Part shown: positions 30,901 through 59,443 of the stretch, piece by piece
Numbering within the stretch: the first letter of the stretch is position 1
Layout: the number at the start of each line of letters is the position of its first letter
From: Balanoglossus misakiensis
Taxonomy: Eukaryota; Hemichordata
DNA length: 64,000 bases
Reading direction: 5' to 3'
Assembly: GCA_040954595.2 (NCBI GenBank)
Contig: CM082586.2
Location: 5,022,001 to 5,086,000, forward strand
Notes under the pieces: model-generated
Told to the model about the DNA's origin: nothing
Database searches by the model: none
The model's input: the letters and a program-made list of their open reading frames with translations, nothing else
Translations under genes and position numbers: made by a program

Positions 30901-31260
30901 GTTCCGGCTGTGGCTCGCGCTCCTGCGCCTGCAGCAAGCCAGAGCAGACCACCAGTGCAGAACCCGAGCAGACCACCAGTGCAGAACCCGAGCAGACCAC
31001 CAGTGCAGAACCCGAGTCGAAACCCAGCGTCCAGTGCCACGTACGATAAACCCAAGTCGGCCGGCGGCCATCTTGCCAGCAGCGCACCATCCAAGGACAC
31101 TGATCACCTGAATCCCTTCATGGCCGACGAGCCCAAAAACCCCTTTGAGGAGGGCCCGAACCCGTTTGAGAGCGAGACCAACCCCTTTGAGACAGCCGGC
31201 GCGAACCCGTTTGAAGAGGAGGAAGAAGTCTTGGATCCCAGCAATCCGTTTAAGGATTGA
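21979..31260 (+). CDS. VPS11: VPS11, core subunit of HOPS and CORVET tethering complexes, 26 coding exons, 1142 aa
   Basis: Exons: 21979-21993, 22607-22678, 22932-23105, 23277-23327, 23472-23641, 23869-24010, 24247-24336, 24475-24614, 24819-24877, 24979-25058, 25219-25298, 25500-25653, 25944-26090, 26203-26244, 26375-26521, 26807-26912, 27815-27948, 28103-28237, 28360-28448, 28760-28843, 29035-29212, 29377-29498, 29657-29752, 29952-30078, 30278-30343, 30532-31260. The total is 1143 codons. The N-terminus M-A-F-L-Q-W-R-R-F matches the conserved VPS11 start. An N-terminal beta-propeller is followed by an alpha-solenoid with clathrin-repeat-like sequence. A complete RING-H2 has ligands C813, C816, C829, H831, H834, C837, C848 and C851. 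VPS11 scaffolds class C VPS proteins for endosome/lysosome fusion. One intron (after 26244) is GC-AG. The last exon adds about 200 residues beyond the usual end (vertebrate VPS11 is about 940 aa): Pro/Ser/Gln-rich, then six NPF motifs in the last 52 residues. Confidence 0.97.
23151..23235. repeat. ~90-bp MITE-like repeat, copy 4
   Basis: Begins taaccctttcacccccagta and contains 'aagtccaaacttaccatag' and 'aaacaatgggtttggactga'. It is an opposite-orientation, right-truncated relative of the copies at 16.7, 17.4 and 19.9 kb. It lies in a VPS11 intron. Confidence 0.65.
26245..26374 (+). other. GC-AG intron in VPS11
   Basis: The 5' splice site reads AAG|gcgagt and the 3' site tcttttcag|GTATGT. 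The join gives E-T-A-I-K-V-C-R-Q-A-G-Y, matching the conserved VPS11 sequence exactly. No GT donor nearby keeps both frame and conserved residues. Confidence 0.85.
26990..27784. mobile_element. 795-bp TTAA-flanked DNA transposon remnant (piggyBac-type, non-autonomous)
   Basis: Long terminal inverted repeats: the left end gatgggtccctaggatcttt (26990 on) is the reverse complement of the right end (to 27784). Similarity extends for about 130 bp with scattered mismatches. Both ends are flanked by TTAA (26986-26989 and 27785-27788), the target duplication of piggyBac-type elements. The interior has no transposase-like ORF. It is located inside a VPS11 intron. Confidence 0.85.
30943..31014 (+). repeat. 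Coding minisatellite, 3 x 24 bp, in the VPS11 tail
   Basis: Three apparently identical 24-bp units, agcagaccaccagtgcagaa + cccg, encode three repeats of S-R-P-P-V-Q-N-P within the VPS11 C-terminal extension. Such identity suggests recent expansion or ongoing length polymorphism. Confidence 0.9.
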
Positions 31261-31513
31261 AACACATCTCAACACCTTCCTCTGTATATGTGCATCTTTG
31301 ACCTATGGCCCAGTGTGACCCCAAGGGTCATGACCTCTGACCCCAAACTGGAACTTTACGGCTGGTTTTGCCCAAGTGAAAGTGTTACTTTTAGAATTCA
31401 ATTTTTTTTTAAAATATGTATAAATCATAAAGTACAAATGTACTTTTCTTGTCTTTTCAGGCTTACATGCAATTTGCAAGATATAAAATTATTTTTTTTT
31501 ATTTCATTTTGCA

Positions 31514-31519
31514 AATAAA
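31514..31519 (+). terminator. Candidate polyadenylation signal of VPS11
   Basis: AATAAA lies 254 nt after the stop codon. A second AATAAA is at 31646-31651. Either could be used. Confidence 0.5.
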
Positions 31520-31651
31520 GATCAAAAGGTACCAGTTGAAATAACTCTTAAATATGCCTATGCCTCATCAGCTTGGAACAAATCTTGTGTCTTTTGAAAA
31601 TGATTGATGACCTTGTATAGTTGCGGAGTTAAGTATATAATCAAGAATAAA

Positions 31652-32982
31652 TGTTTGATGTACTGCCTGCAGCAGGACTCAACCGTGAAAGAAAAGTCTT
31701 TAAGTTATTTATATCTGCCTACTTAAGCAAACTAACATGGACGTATTTCTAAGTTTTGTGATTGGTTTTTGTTTCCAGCATAGCGCAGTTCAAAGTATGT
31801 CAGCATTTTAACTATTGTCAATGATGAGATAACAATATGTAGTAGTAGGCTTCAAACACTTACTGTGTCAGTGTACTACGATTTAGTTCTACAGTATGTG
31901 TCACGACTAGACAATTGTGAAAATAAAATAAAAATGTGCATTCATGAAAATAGTTTGCATTCGTTTTTTTAAAGTTTTGCAAATGTGCCAAAACTATTCC
32001 ATATGAGTTTAAAGGGAAGCGGTCGTCGCGCTGCGTTTGTTTGTTTATAAACATTACAATTCATCCACAAATCCTTGAGGTTAGATAATTCTTAGAATGA
32101 ACGAAGCAGCCAACCGTAGCGTAGACTGGGCATGACAGCAACTGAAGATCCTGGTTGGTCGTGGCGACTGCAGTGGGGTTTGCGCTGGTATGGGAGGACA
32201 AGGGGGACACCCACGCGGCGCGACGACCCCTTCCCTTTAAGCACAAAGATTTTAAAGGATTGTCTTGTCTTGTGTGTGTGTGAAAATCGCGCGAGAACTG
32301 ATACTAAGTGAAGTCAACTTCGTCTGGAAACAAAATTTTAAATTATATATATTTTTATTTCTTTTAATATCTTATGACTGCATGGAATGCACATGGGTAT
32401 AAAACTGTGACATTTGTCAAGTGACTATATGTCGGTATAAATATTGAGGGTTTTCAGAAAAATACATCGAGTTGATTTAAGCACACCTGTAAGTGATGGA
32501 ATGTTTGTATAGTGGGTTGTGTGACAAAACGTATTTGACAAGACTACATGCTTAAGTTCTGGCCAGCAAGTTAAAGCTAACTATACTAGTGTAGTTATAG
32601 CAAAGCTCCTGCCTTCCGTGGAAAAATATGAAGATTTCCGTCCTAATAACCCTTAATCAAATAGTCCGTGATGCCAAGCGACGCGGAGGAAATTATCTGC
32701 AGGGGGGATGCTAAATAATGACCAGAGCCCAGTTACTTGAGTATTTCAGAAGTCCCTACGAGAGCTTACATCCTGGCACTTAAAAATCCCCCAAGTTCGG
32801 GCGAAAACTCTGAATTCCGCACTGAACTGATACTGCATCTTATTTCCTAGGGAAAGCTGCATGTTTCCTCACAGTAAAATGTTGAATTGTGCAAACCTAT
32901 TACCAAATACGTCTAGATGTAAGGTTGCGTTGGGTTCATCAGAAAAATACGACTTTTCGATACATGTACTCGGTTTTGATTA
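31652..32982. other. Intergenic sequence downstream of VPS11
   Basis: No coding exon seen. The sequence is AT-rich and ends at the inverted-repeat element that starts at 32983. Confidence 0.5.
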
Positions 32983-33780
32983 AGGCTGCATTCACAAACA
33001 CCTCTGGAGGGGGGGGGGGCGGGAGAATTCAATTTTTTTTACCGCTAATTTTCACATGCCCCCCTTCCGAACTGCCAATATTTTCAAATCCCCCCCTTCC
33101 TAACTGCCAAAATTTTGAAATCCCCCCCCCCATTTTCTTTCACAGAGCAAAACACATCACCTAAAAAGAAAAACAGCGCTCCCATGAAAAGAATTTGAAA
33201 CTGATGTTTCCCCTCACCAGTGGGTATTAAAACTGAACATTGTTTTTATTTTTTAAGTACATATATTTGTATTCTGTGTTGGGAGACATTGTAAACCGAG
33301 AATTGAAGGGGGTGGGTTTGGGAGGGGGTGTCCCCCTCCCACGTAAGAAAATTTTCTAAAATACAGAGCTCAAAGCTGCATTTTAATGAACCCGGCAAAA
33401 GCAAATTAACTCAACTACCGGTATGTTGGGGAGGACAAATTTAACCGTCGCCGCTCAAAGTTATCATGGGGTGGGGCAAGTCCCCTGACCTGGGACACTA
33501 GATAAACCAGTCAATGAATGAAAGGTGTTGATGAATGGAGGGGGTGGGTGTGGGAGGGGGTGTCCCCCTCCCACATTAGAAAATTTTGTAAAATAAAGGG
33601 CGCGAAACTGCATTTTTGTGGACTCAAAATAAATATTTAGTCGTTAAAGTTTTCAAGTCCCCCCCTTTCAGTCCCTAAATTATTTCAAATCCCCCCCCTT
33701 ACATACCCTCAATTTTTTCAAATCCCCCCCCCCCTCAATTCTCCTGCCCCCCCCTCCAGAGGTGTTTGTGAATGCAGCCT
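32983..33780. mobile_element. 798-bp inverted-repeat element with G/C homopolymer-rich ends
   Basis: The left end aggctgcattcacaaacacc (32983 on) and the right end (to 33780) are perfect inverse repeats over about 30 bp and continue imperfectly for about 45 bp through a G-tract and gagaatt. Left flank is TTAA-like (gattaagg) and right flank cctaag, compatible with a decayed TTAA duplication. Inside, a 95-bp block with 'gggagggggtgtccccctcc' occurs twice (about 33301-33400 and 33535-33630), and C-runs of 7-13 alternate with attttcaaat. No ORF. Probably a non-autonomous DNA transposon. Confidence 0.75.
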
Positions 33781-34120
33781 AAGGGATCATCACATTTAGA
33801 CTTTTTTCAGATAACTACCGATATCATGGAGGAATGAATAAAAATTGCAGTTGATTCAATCTTTGGTATTCTCAATAAACCACGAATTTCTTGAATTACT
33901 GACGATAAATAAACCTGAAATTGTTAAATGGTCGAATATTTGATAAACAGAGTTACTTATTTATATTTCATAAATATATACAAAAAGTGACACATTCTTA
34001 TAAGTTAAATAAATCCAAAATAGAGATAGAATTTCTGTGAAACTACCTCAAATCGATAAATATTATCGGCAGTTGTCGTCTTGATATTGCTAAATATTGC
34101 TAAAGTTTCATTTTGTAAAA

Positions 34121-34390
34121 CATCGGACGGGCCGTTTGAATCATGCAGCGTCGTTCATGACGTCACTGTGAAGGAGCCGCATCTTGGTACAGACGGTGCG
34201 CGTGCGCATTGTGCGACTTTCTCTTCCACTCTGTAACCATGGAGACATTTACCTGCAAACACGATTCAAACGGCCGCCCGACGAATAAAAATAGCCCCCC
34301 AGACCTCGCCCATATTGCGCATGTACAAATGTTACGTTCCTTGTCGTAATCACCGGCAGAGTCCAGTGTTATTCAGGTTAGTGTGTTATT
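34121..34390. promoter_or_regulatory. Promoter- or enhancer-like cluster between convergent genes
   Basis: A perfect CRE (TGACGTCA, 34158-34165) is followed by an NRF1-like gcgcgtgcgcatt near 34198 and an X-box-like GTAACCATGGAGAC (34233-34246). An imperfect inverted repeat brackets them (ggacgggccgtttgaatc near 34124 and gattcaaacggccgcccgac near 34262). A potential donor ttcag|gttagt follows near 34379. Neither neighbouring gene starts here, since VPS11 and PRDM14 converge. It could be an enhancer, an unannotated non-coding transcript start, or a chance cluster. Confidence 0.35.
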
Positions 34391-34953
34391 TATGCCGGGT
34401 TTACCTAAGTATGTGCTCTATCATATATGCATATAACTTCTTACATATTTTAAATATATACACAAAATAAATAAATAAATCAAAATACAAATTTCTCTCA
34501 CTTCATTACCACCTTACCGTAGGGCCCGAATCTAAAATTGCCGGCCTTACATGAAGCCATGGGACTAATATTGACGTCACCTAAATTTGCATGGATATAG
34601 ATTGATTTGTCATTTAAATTAATGTGTTATCATTGTCATTCGTGGGGAAGGGTCAAATTTGATATACATGTATTCACATATTATTCTTGATTAAGTTGAC
34701 GGGCATGGTGGGAGAGTAGGTCGAAACGTATAGACTGCAAAAACTATTTTGCACTTCCATTGTTTCGCCATTTGTAAAAAATGCACGTTTTTAAATGTTA
34801 CCTTTAAAATTTGTGTCGTGTGCTGGTGTTTTGTATGTCCTACCACATTTCAGACCAACTTAAATGTAATATTTGAAATTTAAGATACACATAGTGACAT
34901 GAATTACTTGAATGTCAAGGTCGCCCTTGGAAAAAAATACTGAGCTGCCTGGA

Positions 34954-51292
<16,339 letters not shown>

Positions 51293-52639
51293 CGCAAATC
51301 TGAAAACCAACATATACAGAGAGTAAGACAATAGAATTTTGTTTTGAATATCTCCGGCCGACCCTTTTCCATATCTGCTGGTACGTAAATCACAGTTGGA
51401 GACACCAAAGGGATTGTTAATTTCAAAGTAATAAAAGAGTACAGATATCAAAGACGTTTGAAACGAACATGACAAAGGGCGCGCGCGCGTGCACATGAGC
51501 CCCCCTGTCCGTTTTACGCGGATCCAGGATTTTTACCTAGTAGGTGATGATGTCTTGATGTCCGAGTGGTCAGAACTGAGGACCATGATGTTGTCGTCAG
51601 CCGAGCCAAGACTGGCGTGAACATATGGGTCAGTCGTGTAGCCCTATTGTCCGCAAACGTGTACTCCTTTGTTGGCATATGTCAAAACCCCTTGTAATCC
51701 CCTGGACCGAACATTACAGCCAATGACACGAAGACAATGGCACATAATTGGGTGGTGATCTTTGGCGAGAAGGTCTTTATTTGATTGTGGCTCTCGTATA
51801 AAGAGCCCCCTCCAGACGCAACCGCGTTTGCTTCCGCGCGTAGAACAAAAAAAATTCTGACGACAGTACAGCCATCGTTTTTAATCATTGAAGTCAAACT
51901 TTTGCCGGATTCTCAACCGTAATGCTTCCCCGCAAGAAATTCTCAGGAATTTGGCTTGTTCGATTTTTTTTTTCAGATGACAGAAGTTAAATAAGAAATT
52001 GACCACGCGCCGGTATTAGGCAGTTAATAAAACCACTTGTCTGAAACTAACAAGTGAAGAGACTCCGAAATCTACGATCCCCACAAACGCGCTCAAGATA
52101 ATAAGTGCATCAGGAATACACTGAGACGGTGGCAACTACAAAATAAGTTCAACTTTCTGGTGAATCTTTAGAGAAAAACCGCTGTAACCACACCCGAGCT
52201 TCCTAAATTTCAATAGGTTCCTAATTAGCATGAAAACTGTGTCGAATTCGTTGGGGGGGGGGGGGCGAAGAAAAACGAATGACTCAATAGACTGAACAAC
52301 TGTGCCGGATTGAACGATTTTATCCCGGTATCCGAATGGAGAAAAAAGCCAAAAGCGTTTAAAACACTGGACCACAGGAAAATATAGGATATATAACAAC
52401 ATTTTGCCTTTTTGGGGCTGTCCATATACCATGAAATCATGGTAGATGTGGACAACGTGACTTTGAGCGCACTAGATAGAGTACCTGAGCTGTCTGCGTT
52501 CGATTCTGTTCGCGCTTCCCTTGTCTATCACGACTCTTAGTATAATTACGGTAAGTGTAGGGTGTTGATTAGGAGGAAAATTAATCACATCACTGTCGTC
52601 AGTTCTCGCACGTTATCTGCTCGTTTATCTCTGTCTTAA

Positions 52640-52830
52640 CAGAAAAGTTGTTCTGCAGAATGTAACGGTGCCCGCGTGATTTACCGGCCTGTCAGCAATT
52701 TCACAGCATAAAGCGTTCCCACGTTAACTGCACATTTACACCGTTAACTACAACCAATGTCAATCAAAGAGATTAACAGGCCGCTATGTCATGATAATGA
52801 GGGGGCTCCTTAATTATCTAGTCTAATCTG
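52640..52830. promoter_or_regulatory. Candidate regulatory element with developmental motifs
   Basis: A dense set of motif-like words: tgtcaatcaaag (PBX/MEIS-like plus TCF/LEF ATCAAAG), ttaattat, two TAATCT-like sites (OTX type), and two acgttaac/ccgttaac words. It is 1.4 kb upstream of the first PRDM14 coding exon. Only motif reading supports it; no alignment was possible. Confidence 0.25.
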
Positions 52831-54635
52831 CATTCATTTGGAAGTTTTTACGTTCTTTCTTTCAAAGATTCTGTTGGAAGTTGGTGTGCACATCTTTCTG
52901 TCCGCGTCGAGGGAAATGGGGAAATATAGAACAGCCCCGCGGAAGGCCTATCCTCATAGGTTACAAGGCGTGGTTTAAACACCTGTTTGAAAGGCGACCT
53001 AGCAAAAGAACTGACCACACACAAAACCAACCGAACGAGACCGCCAAACATCAGCTCAAAAATGGCGTCCTAAAAGAAACCAATGACACGGTGTATATAC
53101 ATGTACACACTCTCTGAGAACAGGTATCCGCTTATACCACCCGCTTCCACGGATGACAACAAATAGTGCGATACCACAGTAAGTCGTGCCCGTGCGCGGA
53201 ACGAGGATTATTCGGGGAAAGTTCATGTGCGTCTCCACAGCTCAGAATTCATAGCACCTGTATTGCAAACAATAAATGGCACTGGTTTTGTGACTTCTGC
53301 ATATTAAAAAATTTGGTCTCAATAAAACGGCTTACGATTCTTTGTTTTTCAACTACCAAACCCGAGTGCCTATTTTGCGAGGCTTTGCCGCGGACCTCTT
53401 AAAACTTCTTAATTTAATCTTGTACGGTTCGAAAAAGCTACCAAAATGGATCTCTTCGGAGCCCGAATGGGACAGGTGGCTAAGAAGAGCATGAGAGACG
53501 TACATTTTTTGTCAAAGATGTGATTGAAAAATAATGTATTGATTCTGGCGACCGACAAAAACAGTTTTGTATACTAATCAAGTGGCTTGCTAATGTTGAC
53601 TAACTAGATTCTTGCCATATTTGAGCAACGGGAACAAAAACAACACAAACTGTCGAAAACAGACTTCAAAACATTAACTGGGGCCCACTGTTTCATTGTT
53701 TTCAAAGCGTGCTACAAGTGTACTTTGAGTTTACCTACTCCCTTTAATGTTAATATTCTGCTACCAGGCAAAATAAGAAGACACCTGTCCGCGCCGAATA
53801 ATTGTTTAGAGCGACAATCGAGAACAGTTAGATCGATTGCAAAGGTATTTAAGTTTAGGTTATTTGCATTTGTGCTTCGTTCAGAAGTGGACTCGGATCT
53901 GCGAATTGTGACCCTTCAAAGCAAACAACGAGAGATAAAAAAAAACAGTACTTCGTAGTCGTTCGGTACATTCTCTTCACCCGGGGAAATTTGTCTCGAA
54001 CGGCGGCGGGGTCGGTGTTTTACTCCCCGTTGCCGCCTCGCCGCACTACCCTGCCACGCTTCCGTCACTCTAATCGACGGGACGTCACACGCTATACCGG
54101 CATTTTTGTCTCGAGTCCCGCTTGGAATTTACAGTGTTAGGCGCATTGTACATTTGCATGACAAAAAGGTGTTAATCGCTACTTCGGTAGTAAACTTCGC
54201 CGCGGAGAAAAAAAATATGGGTATCTTTAATTCATGCTGGTATGACATGTACACAACCGAACAATTGTGCTACTCCCCGTTAAGTCCTCATCGACGTTAC
54301 TTATTTTTAAAATATGAATTATAATGAACTACCTTGCTGAATGGATGGATAGAAACGCGTGATAGTCAGATGAACTAGACTTCTGACGACTTCTGCCTTG
54401 ACATGAAAATATACCTTTATTCTTAAAACACTTCTTGTTTCATCAAATCCAAACAGCGTTTAATAAAACGTGATATGCACGTTGGAGATTTTGAGTCTTT
54501 GCCTTAAATTCCACGCGTGAAATTTCTACTTCGCATAAAAGCATTTAACCCCGAGCTTTAGAATTTATGATAGACTTTCTTGAAACCTGCTCGAAACGTC
54601 ATGGTTTGACATGCACGAGATGCGTTGCCCCCACC

Positions 54636-54682
54636 TGCCTAATTAATATGCAAAGTATGCTCAAATTTACATATTGTTTATT
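54636..54682. promoter_or_regulatory. Candidate homeodomain/POU site cluster
   Basis: Contains cctaattaatatgcaaagta, i.e. a TAATTA homeodomain core beside an ATGCAAAG octamer-like site, followed by an AT-rich stretch. Motif reading only. Confidence 0.2.
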
Positions 54683-57600
54683 CCCGAACACCTTGAGGCC
54701 CACCCCTCCCTGTAACCAATAGAGAAAGGGTGCGATAGTCTTGCCCGCACCCTGAAGAGTTCAACCAATGGAACTGCCCGAGCGTATTTCAAGGCTAAAC
54801 CGATGGACATCTGTGTGGCGACTGCCATGCCACGGAAAATATAATTTGGCGAGAGAAAAACAGCAAACTTTCGCCGTTCAGCTATCCACGTTACCCGAGC
54901 GCGGTTTCACATAAAAGGCGAAGGAATAAAACATATACATGGCAGGCAGACACTGTCCTACATGTACCTTGAGAAGTTTAGTTTCAACTTGACATTTACA
55001 CGTGTCACACCCAATTCATGAGATAGTTGTGATGGGGTTTTGAAATGCAGTGAACTGAAGGTTGTAGATTTTTGTCTCGCAGTGAATCACGGCAGTTTAT
55101 CAGTCATGATGACTACACGAATCGGAAAGCGGATCAGTATGCACAGACCCATTGATGTAAAGACGTCCGCAACTTGACATAACACGAATTTCATCAATGT
55201 AAAAGTGTATGATAAACGCAATTTACCTCCACGATATCATGGTTCCCCTTCAGAATGACTGGCACAACAGAATCCAGGAGAGTCCGTTTACAGCCTCCGA
55301 ATTTCGCGGCTCCGGCACAACGCTGATTATCGCCCCGCCAAACGCTCTCCCCTCAACCGCTCGCTGTACAGAGCAAGAGACGATCGCGCAAAGAACCACA
55401 CGGTGTGTCTCCTCCAAGTCAGGTCTCCACCGAACACACCGCGCCCTGTCGCCTCGACCGCCGTCCCTACCGCAATGCTCGGTTTTGCCCGACTCGAAGT
55501 CGAACCGAAACTTTGCACTCATCCCTTAACATGATCACACCTGTTCGTTTTATTAGGTTCTCCAATCAGCATTCAGTGTAGCCACCTTGCCCCTTTCTAT
55601 GGGTTGATGGTCGTTATATCGACCAAAGCTTGCGCAGTTTGATTTACATCGCTGTCTTACTCGGTTTATTTATTCCCTATAAAAACTAAACGAAAAAAAA
55701 CCCTGAGAAATGTGGATTTCAGATGATGAATGTACAGTCGGGAAAATTGCCCCTTCATTAACCCGAACAATGTCTTTGAAATTAACCCTGGCTGCGCTAG
55801 ACTGCTATTCCAGCGTTCTATTATCCCCGAGGGACCAATCGAAGTAGTTTTGCGTAACCAAACTGGCCTTCCGTCCCCGTACATCTACTCAGTCCCCGAA
55901 ATAAAGGAACGAATTGGCTTTTTTCTTCTTCGCCTCGTATCGCCGAGCAAACATCGACGAAAGGAACCGGTCGGTTTGTCAGGAAACCCTTTCAACAACG
56001 CCGTTGCCCCTTAGTTTGTTTGCAGACACGGCGCGAATTCTACCTTTCGATTTTAACTTTAGACACTAGACCCGGGGCGCTGCTGTGTCCTATTGTCCGG
56101 TAGCGGGCCGGGTCTGCACTGACAGAGGTCTTTATACCGCTCGCTGCAGCGAACAGAAAAGAATAATTATATCCTCACACAAGATCTCTTATTCTTAACT
56201 TTAGTGAATAATACAACCGATTTGCGCGATTCATTATTTAGCGTGTCCGCGACTATCGGGGTATCGACTGTGTCTTATAATTGCTACATGAGATATATGA
56301 TGCAGAAAGGGTAATGTATTGATTTCAGAACACACAGTGTAACAATTATTCGCTCTTTAACACAAAATTCCCGTAATGAAATGAAGCTGGAGTATCATAT
56401 AAGTCCGCGGGGTACTTGGAGAGATGAAAACGGTCCCAAGGTTTTTAACGTGTAACCTTATCTGAACATTTCAGGGTAGATGGGCGGGGCAGTTTCGGGA
56501 TGATTTCCACGTGCCAGAAGCTGTGACCTTTCACCAAAGGATGATTCGCAATCCCAGAAAGAATCCTCCGCGATTATCCATATCTGATAGACCGATATAG
56601 CTTCCCCATACAGCCCCGTAATTTTCATTCTGGTTACCGTGGCCCAGAGGAAATGCAGACAGCAATTCTATTCACTTTATTTTAATGTTTACCAAGAAAA
56701 CTGCTTCCCTTTTGTGTGATGAACCAAAAATTGTAAAATTGACACTACTTTGCTACGGGAGGGGGTGATCATTCAAACCACCGGCTTTCCAGTCAGACAG
56801 CTCAACAAATTTGCGGTTTGGAAGAAGAAAAAAGCCCAGACAATCTGGTGGAATAGATTCGTCGGTTTATCTGCCAAATTGCCGGCGCAAGAGTCGTTAA
56901 AATGAAGATTTCGTGGCGGCGGTGTAGCTTTAATTCGCCACCATTGTGAGGCATTTAATGTCCTTCTCTCCTCCTCACAAAGCCGATAGGATTAGCTTTG
57001 CTCCGCGTTAAGCATCTTAGAGTGTTAGCAAGTAAACCCGAAATTGAAACTAAGATGCGATGTGAAACAATAAAATAATATGAACCCGTATTGGTTGGAT
57101 AATCACTAGATTTGCTTTCGTCCTGTTTATTTTGAAATAAAAGATGGAGTTACCGAACCAAAGCAGGATTATTAGGGATATTTTCCAACGCACAATCGGA
57201 TTGATTATAATACAATATCCAGATTTAGAAACGAAGCCTGGACCATTTTGCCCAAGCGCTGTTCACGGAAACGGTAAAACGTTTGCAATCTAAGAATAAA
57301 GACAATCAAAGCACTTGCAATCGTAGATCCAGGTATGTTCAGACTGAATGATTGGTACCAATATCTCATTATCACACTGGCCGATACACTATTGCGGAAA
57401 GATGAAGTTGATTTTCTTGAAAACGGAATTTAGAAACGTCTGTTTAATCTTCAATCAACAATAAATAATGTTTGGCACGTAATAACCGTAAAACGTTTTG
57501 ATTTCCACCAACTGTGCGTTGAGATCGGAATCGGATCGGTCTAACATTTGAAATCCGATAGACGTGCGCCTGTTAGCATTACACAAAAAACAACTGGCAA

Positions 57601-58903
57601 CCTGATTGCAAGCGAACTACACCGCGCAATATGACACTCGAGGCGAATTTTGAGATAGATAGGTTGGGTGCCCCCGGGTGCCAGAGAAGTCCGTTCGAGC
57701 CGAAATGACCCGCGCGTACGGTATATGCAGTAATTTCTCGACAGGCAAAATCAGTCTGATTATATCTGTCTTACCTTTAATCTATCACAAATTTGAACAC
57801 ACACTTGGATTTTTGTACCAGCAATTAATCAGATCCCGGCATTTTTTGTTAAACGAAAGTAAAGGGCGTGGCCAGAGTCAGCAGCAGAGTCAGCAGAATA
57901 TGGTAGAACGATCTAGACCGGGGAGTCTGAGTTGAATATCATGTTCTCATCAATTAGCAGAGATGTTTCGCGTCAGCCTTGATCATGATTGATGTTGAAG
58001 ACGCGATCTGATCTGTTGGTACACGCTCCGACTGTACCATCATGATAACCATATAACGGTACTTGCATATGCTGTATGCGGCCCAACCATGCCATAAGCT
58101 TACGGCTTAGTGCATTTCTATTAAAACGCGTTAGATTTGACATTTAACAACAGAACCCCCAAAATTGTCAGATGACGTCAAAGGATGACGGTATCAATTA
58201 TGCTCTTACAAATCCATTTTCAAGTTAAAATTTACGCCAATATTGTCTTAAAACAGTGGATCTAGACTGGTGTCCATCTTTTAGATGGGTCTGGAACGAC
58301 AAACATCTTGACTAGCGTTAACCCCCCCCCCTCCTCCGCCCGCAATCTGTCAACCCCACCGAGGACGCTTGCAGACGCCCGAGAAATAATTGCTCCCCGA
58401 TCCGTCTGTGTAAAACAATAGGACAGGCCGAAGCGAGAGGTATCAGCGCGTTTTATTACGGCGCACACAAGACGTGCAACACGTCACCGGTTCTGTGCAA
58501 AAACAACAAAAACGACGCGGCCACAATATGATCATATTCACATCAAAATTAAGCCTTAATCCAGTTTGCAGTGAAAATTAATTGCACCGCCCCTTGAGAA
58601 ATTGCGATTGTTTTTCGTCAAATGGTATTTGTTCTGACGCCGTATTTTTGATTCATTTTGGCCATTGTACGCGATTCACGGCCACAGCTGGTGTTTTTAT
58701 AGATAATGCATTTTCCCCAAAGGAATTCACTGATATAGAAATGGTGTGTTTGTTTTTTGAGACTTCTTCACTTTTAGTGCAAACCTGCTGGTGTTAAGTT
58801 GTGATAAAGCTTGACAATTAAAACGCATTACATGAATGGACAAGATATGTGTATTTTATGATGTTATTTGACGTGTCACGATTATCATTGTGCACACAAA
58901 CAC

Positions 58904-58932
58904 TGTCTGTCAGTCAGTCAGTCAGTCAGTCA

Positions 58933-58976
<44 letters not shown>
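58904..58976. repeat. (CAGT)n-(CTGT)n tetranucleotide array
   Basis: About seven gtca/cagt units pass directly into about ten tctg units and then ctctct: a compound microsatellite. Confidence 0.95.
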
Positions 58977-59443
58977 ATGGTAGCCAACTTTAGAATAGTG
59001 AACTTCAATACAGGATAAAACACATACACATACGCGTTATATAGATAATAATATTCACCGTTGAATTTTTACATTTCTTTGACAAGCTTGGCTTTGTATA
59101 TAATAATTGTAATTTTCACTTTAAAACTGCCTTAGACCTCGCTTCGAGACAAACGACATACCTGTCTTTACCGCGCCAAGATATCCTGTCAAAAATTAAT
59201 TATCCTCAATATTTTATGGACAAGCTCGCGTGAAAATGAAATAATACAATGTACAGTGCTGGAACTTTGAGGTGATGATTTTCCATATTTCGCGAAAAAT
59301 GTGCGCAGTTTGAAAGAACTGTGCGATTTCATGCAGTCGTGTCGTACTTCAAACGGTTCAATTTTAAGATGACGCTTTAAGACAGCATAAGTTGTATTTC
59401 AGAATTAATATATGATTTAAGAGGAAGCAACGCGTCTTGGTTA

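Noticed and set aside
30802-31275. 157-aa minus-strand open frame with repeated segments
   Set aside because: Antisense shadow of the repetitive VPS11 tail exon.
55209-55529. Overlapping open frames on both strands (106 and 90 aa)
   Set aside because: Arg/Pro-rich translations of a CpG-rich segment without recognisable motifs.
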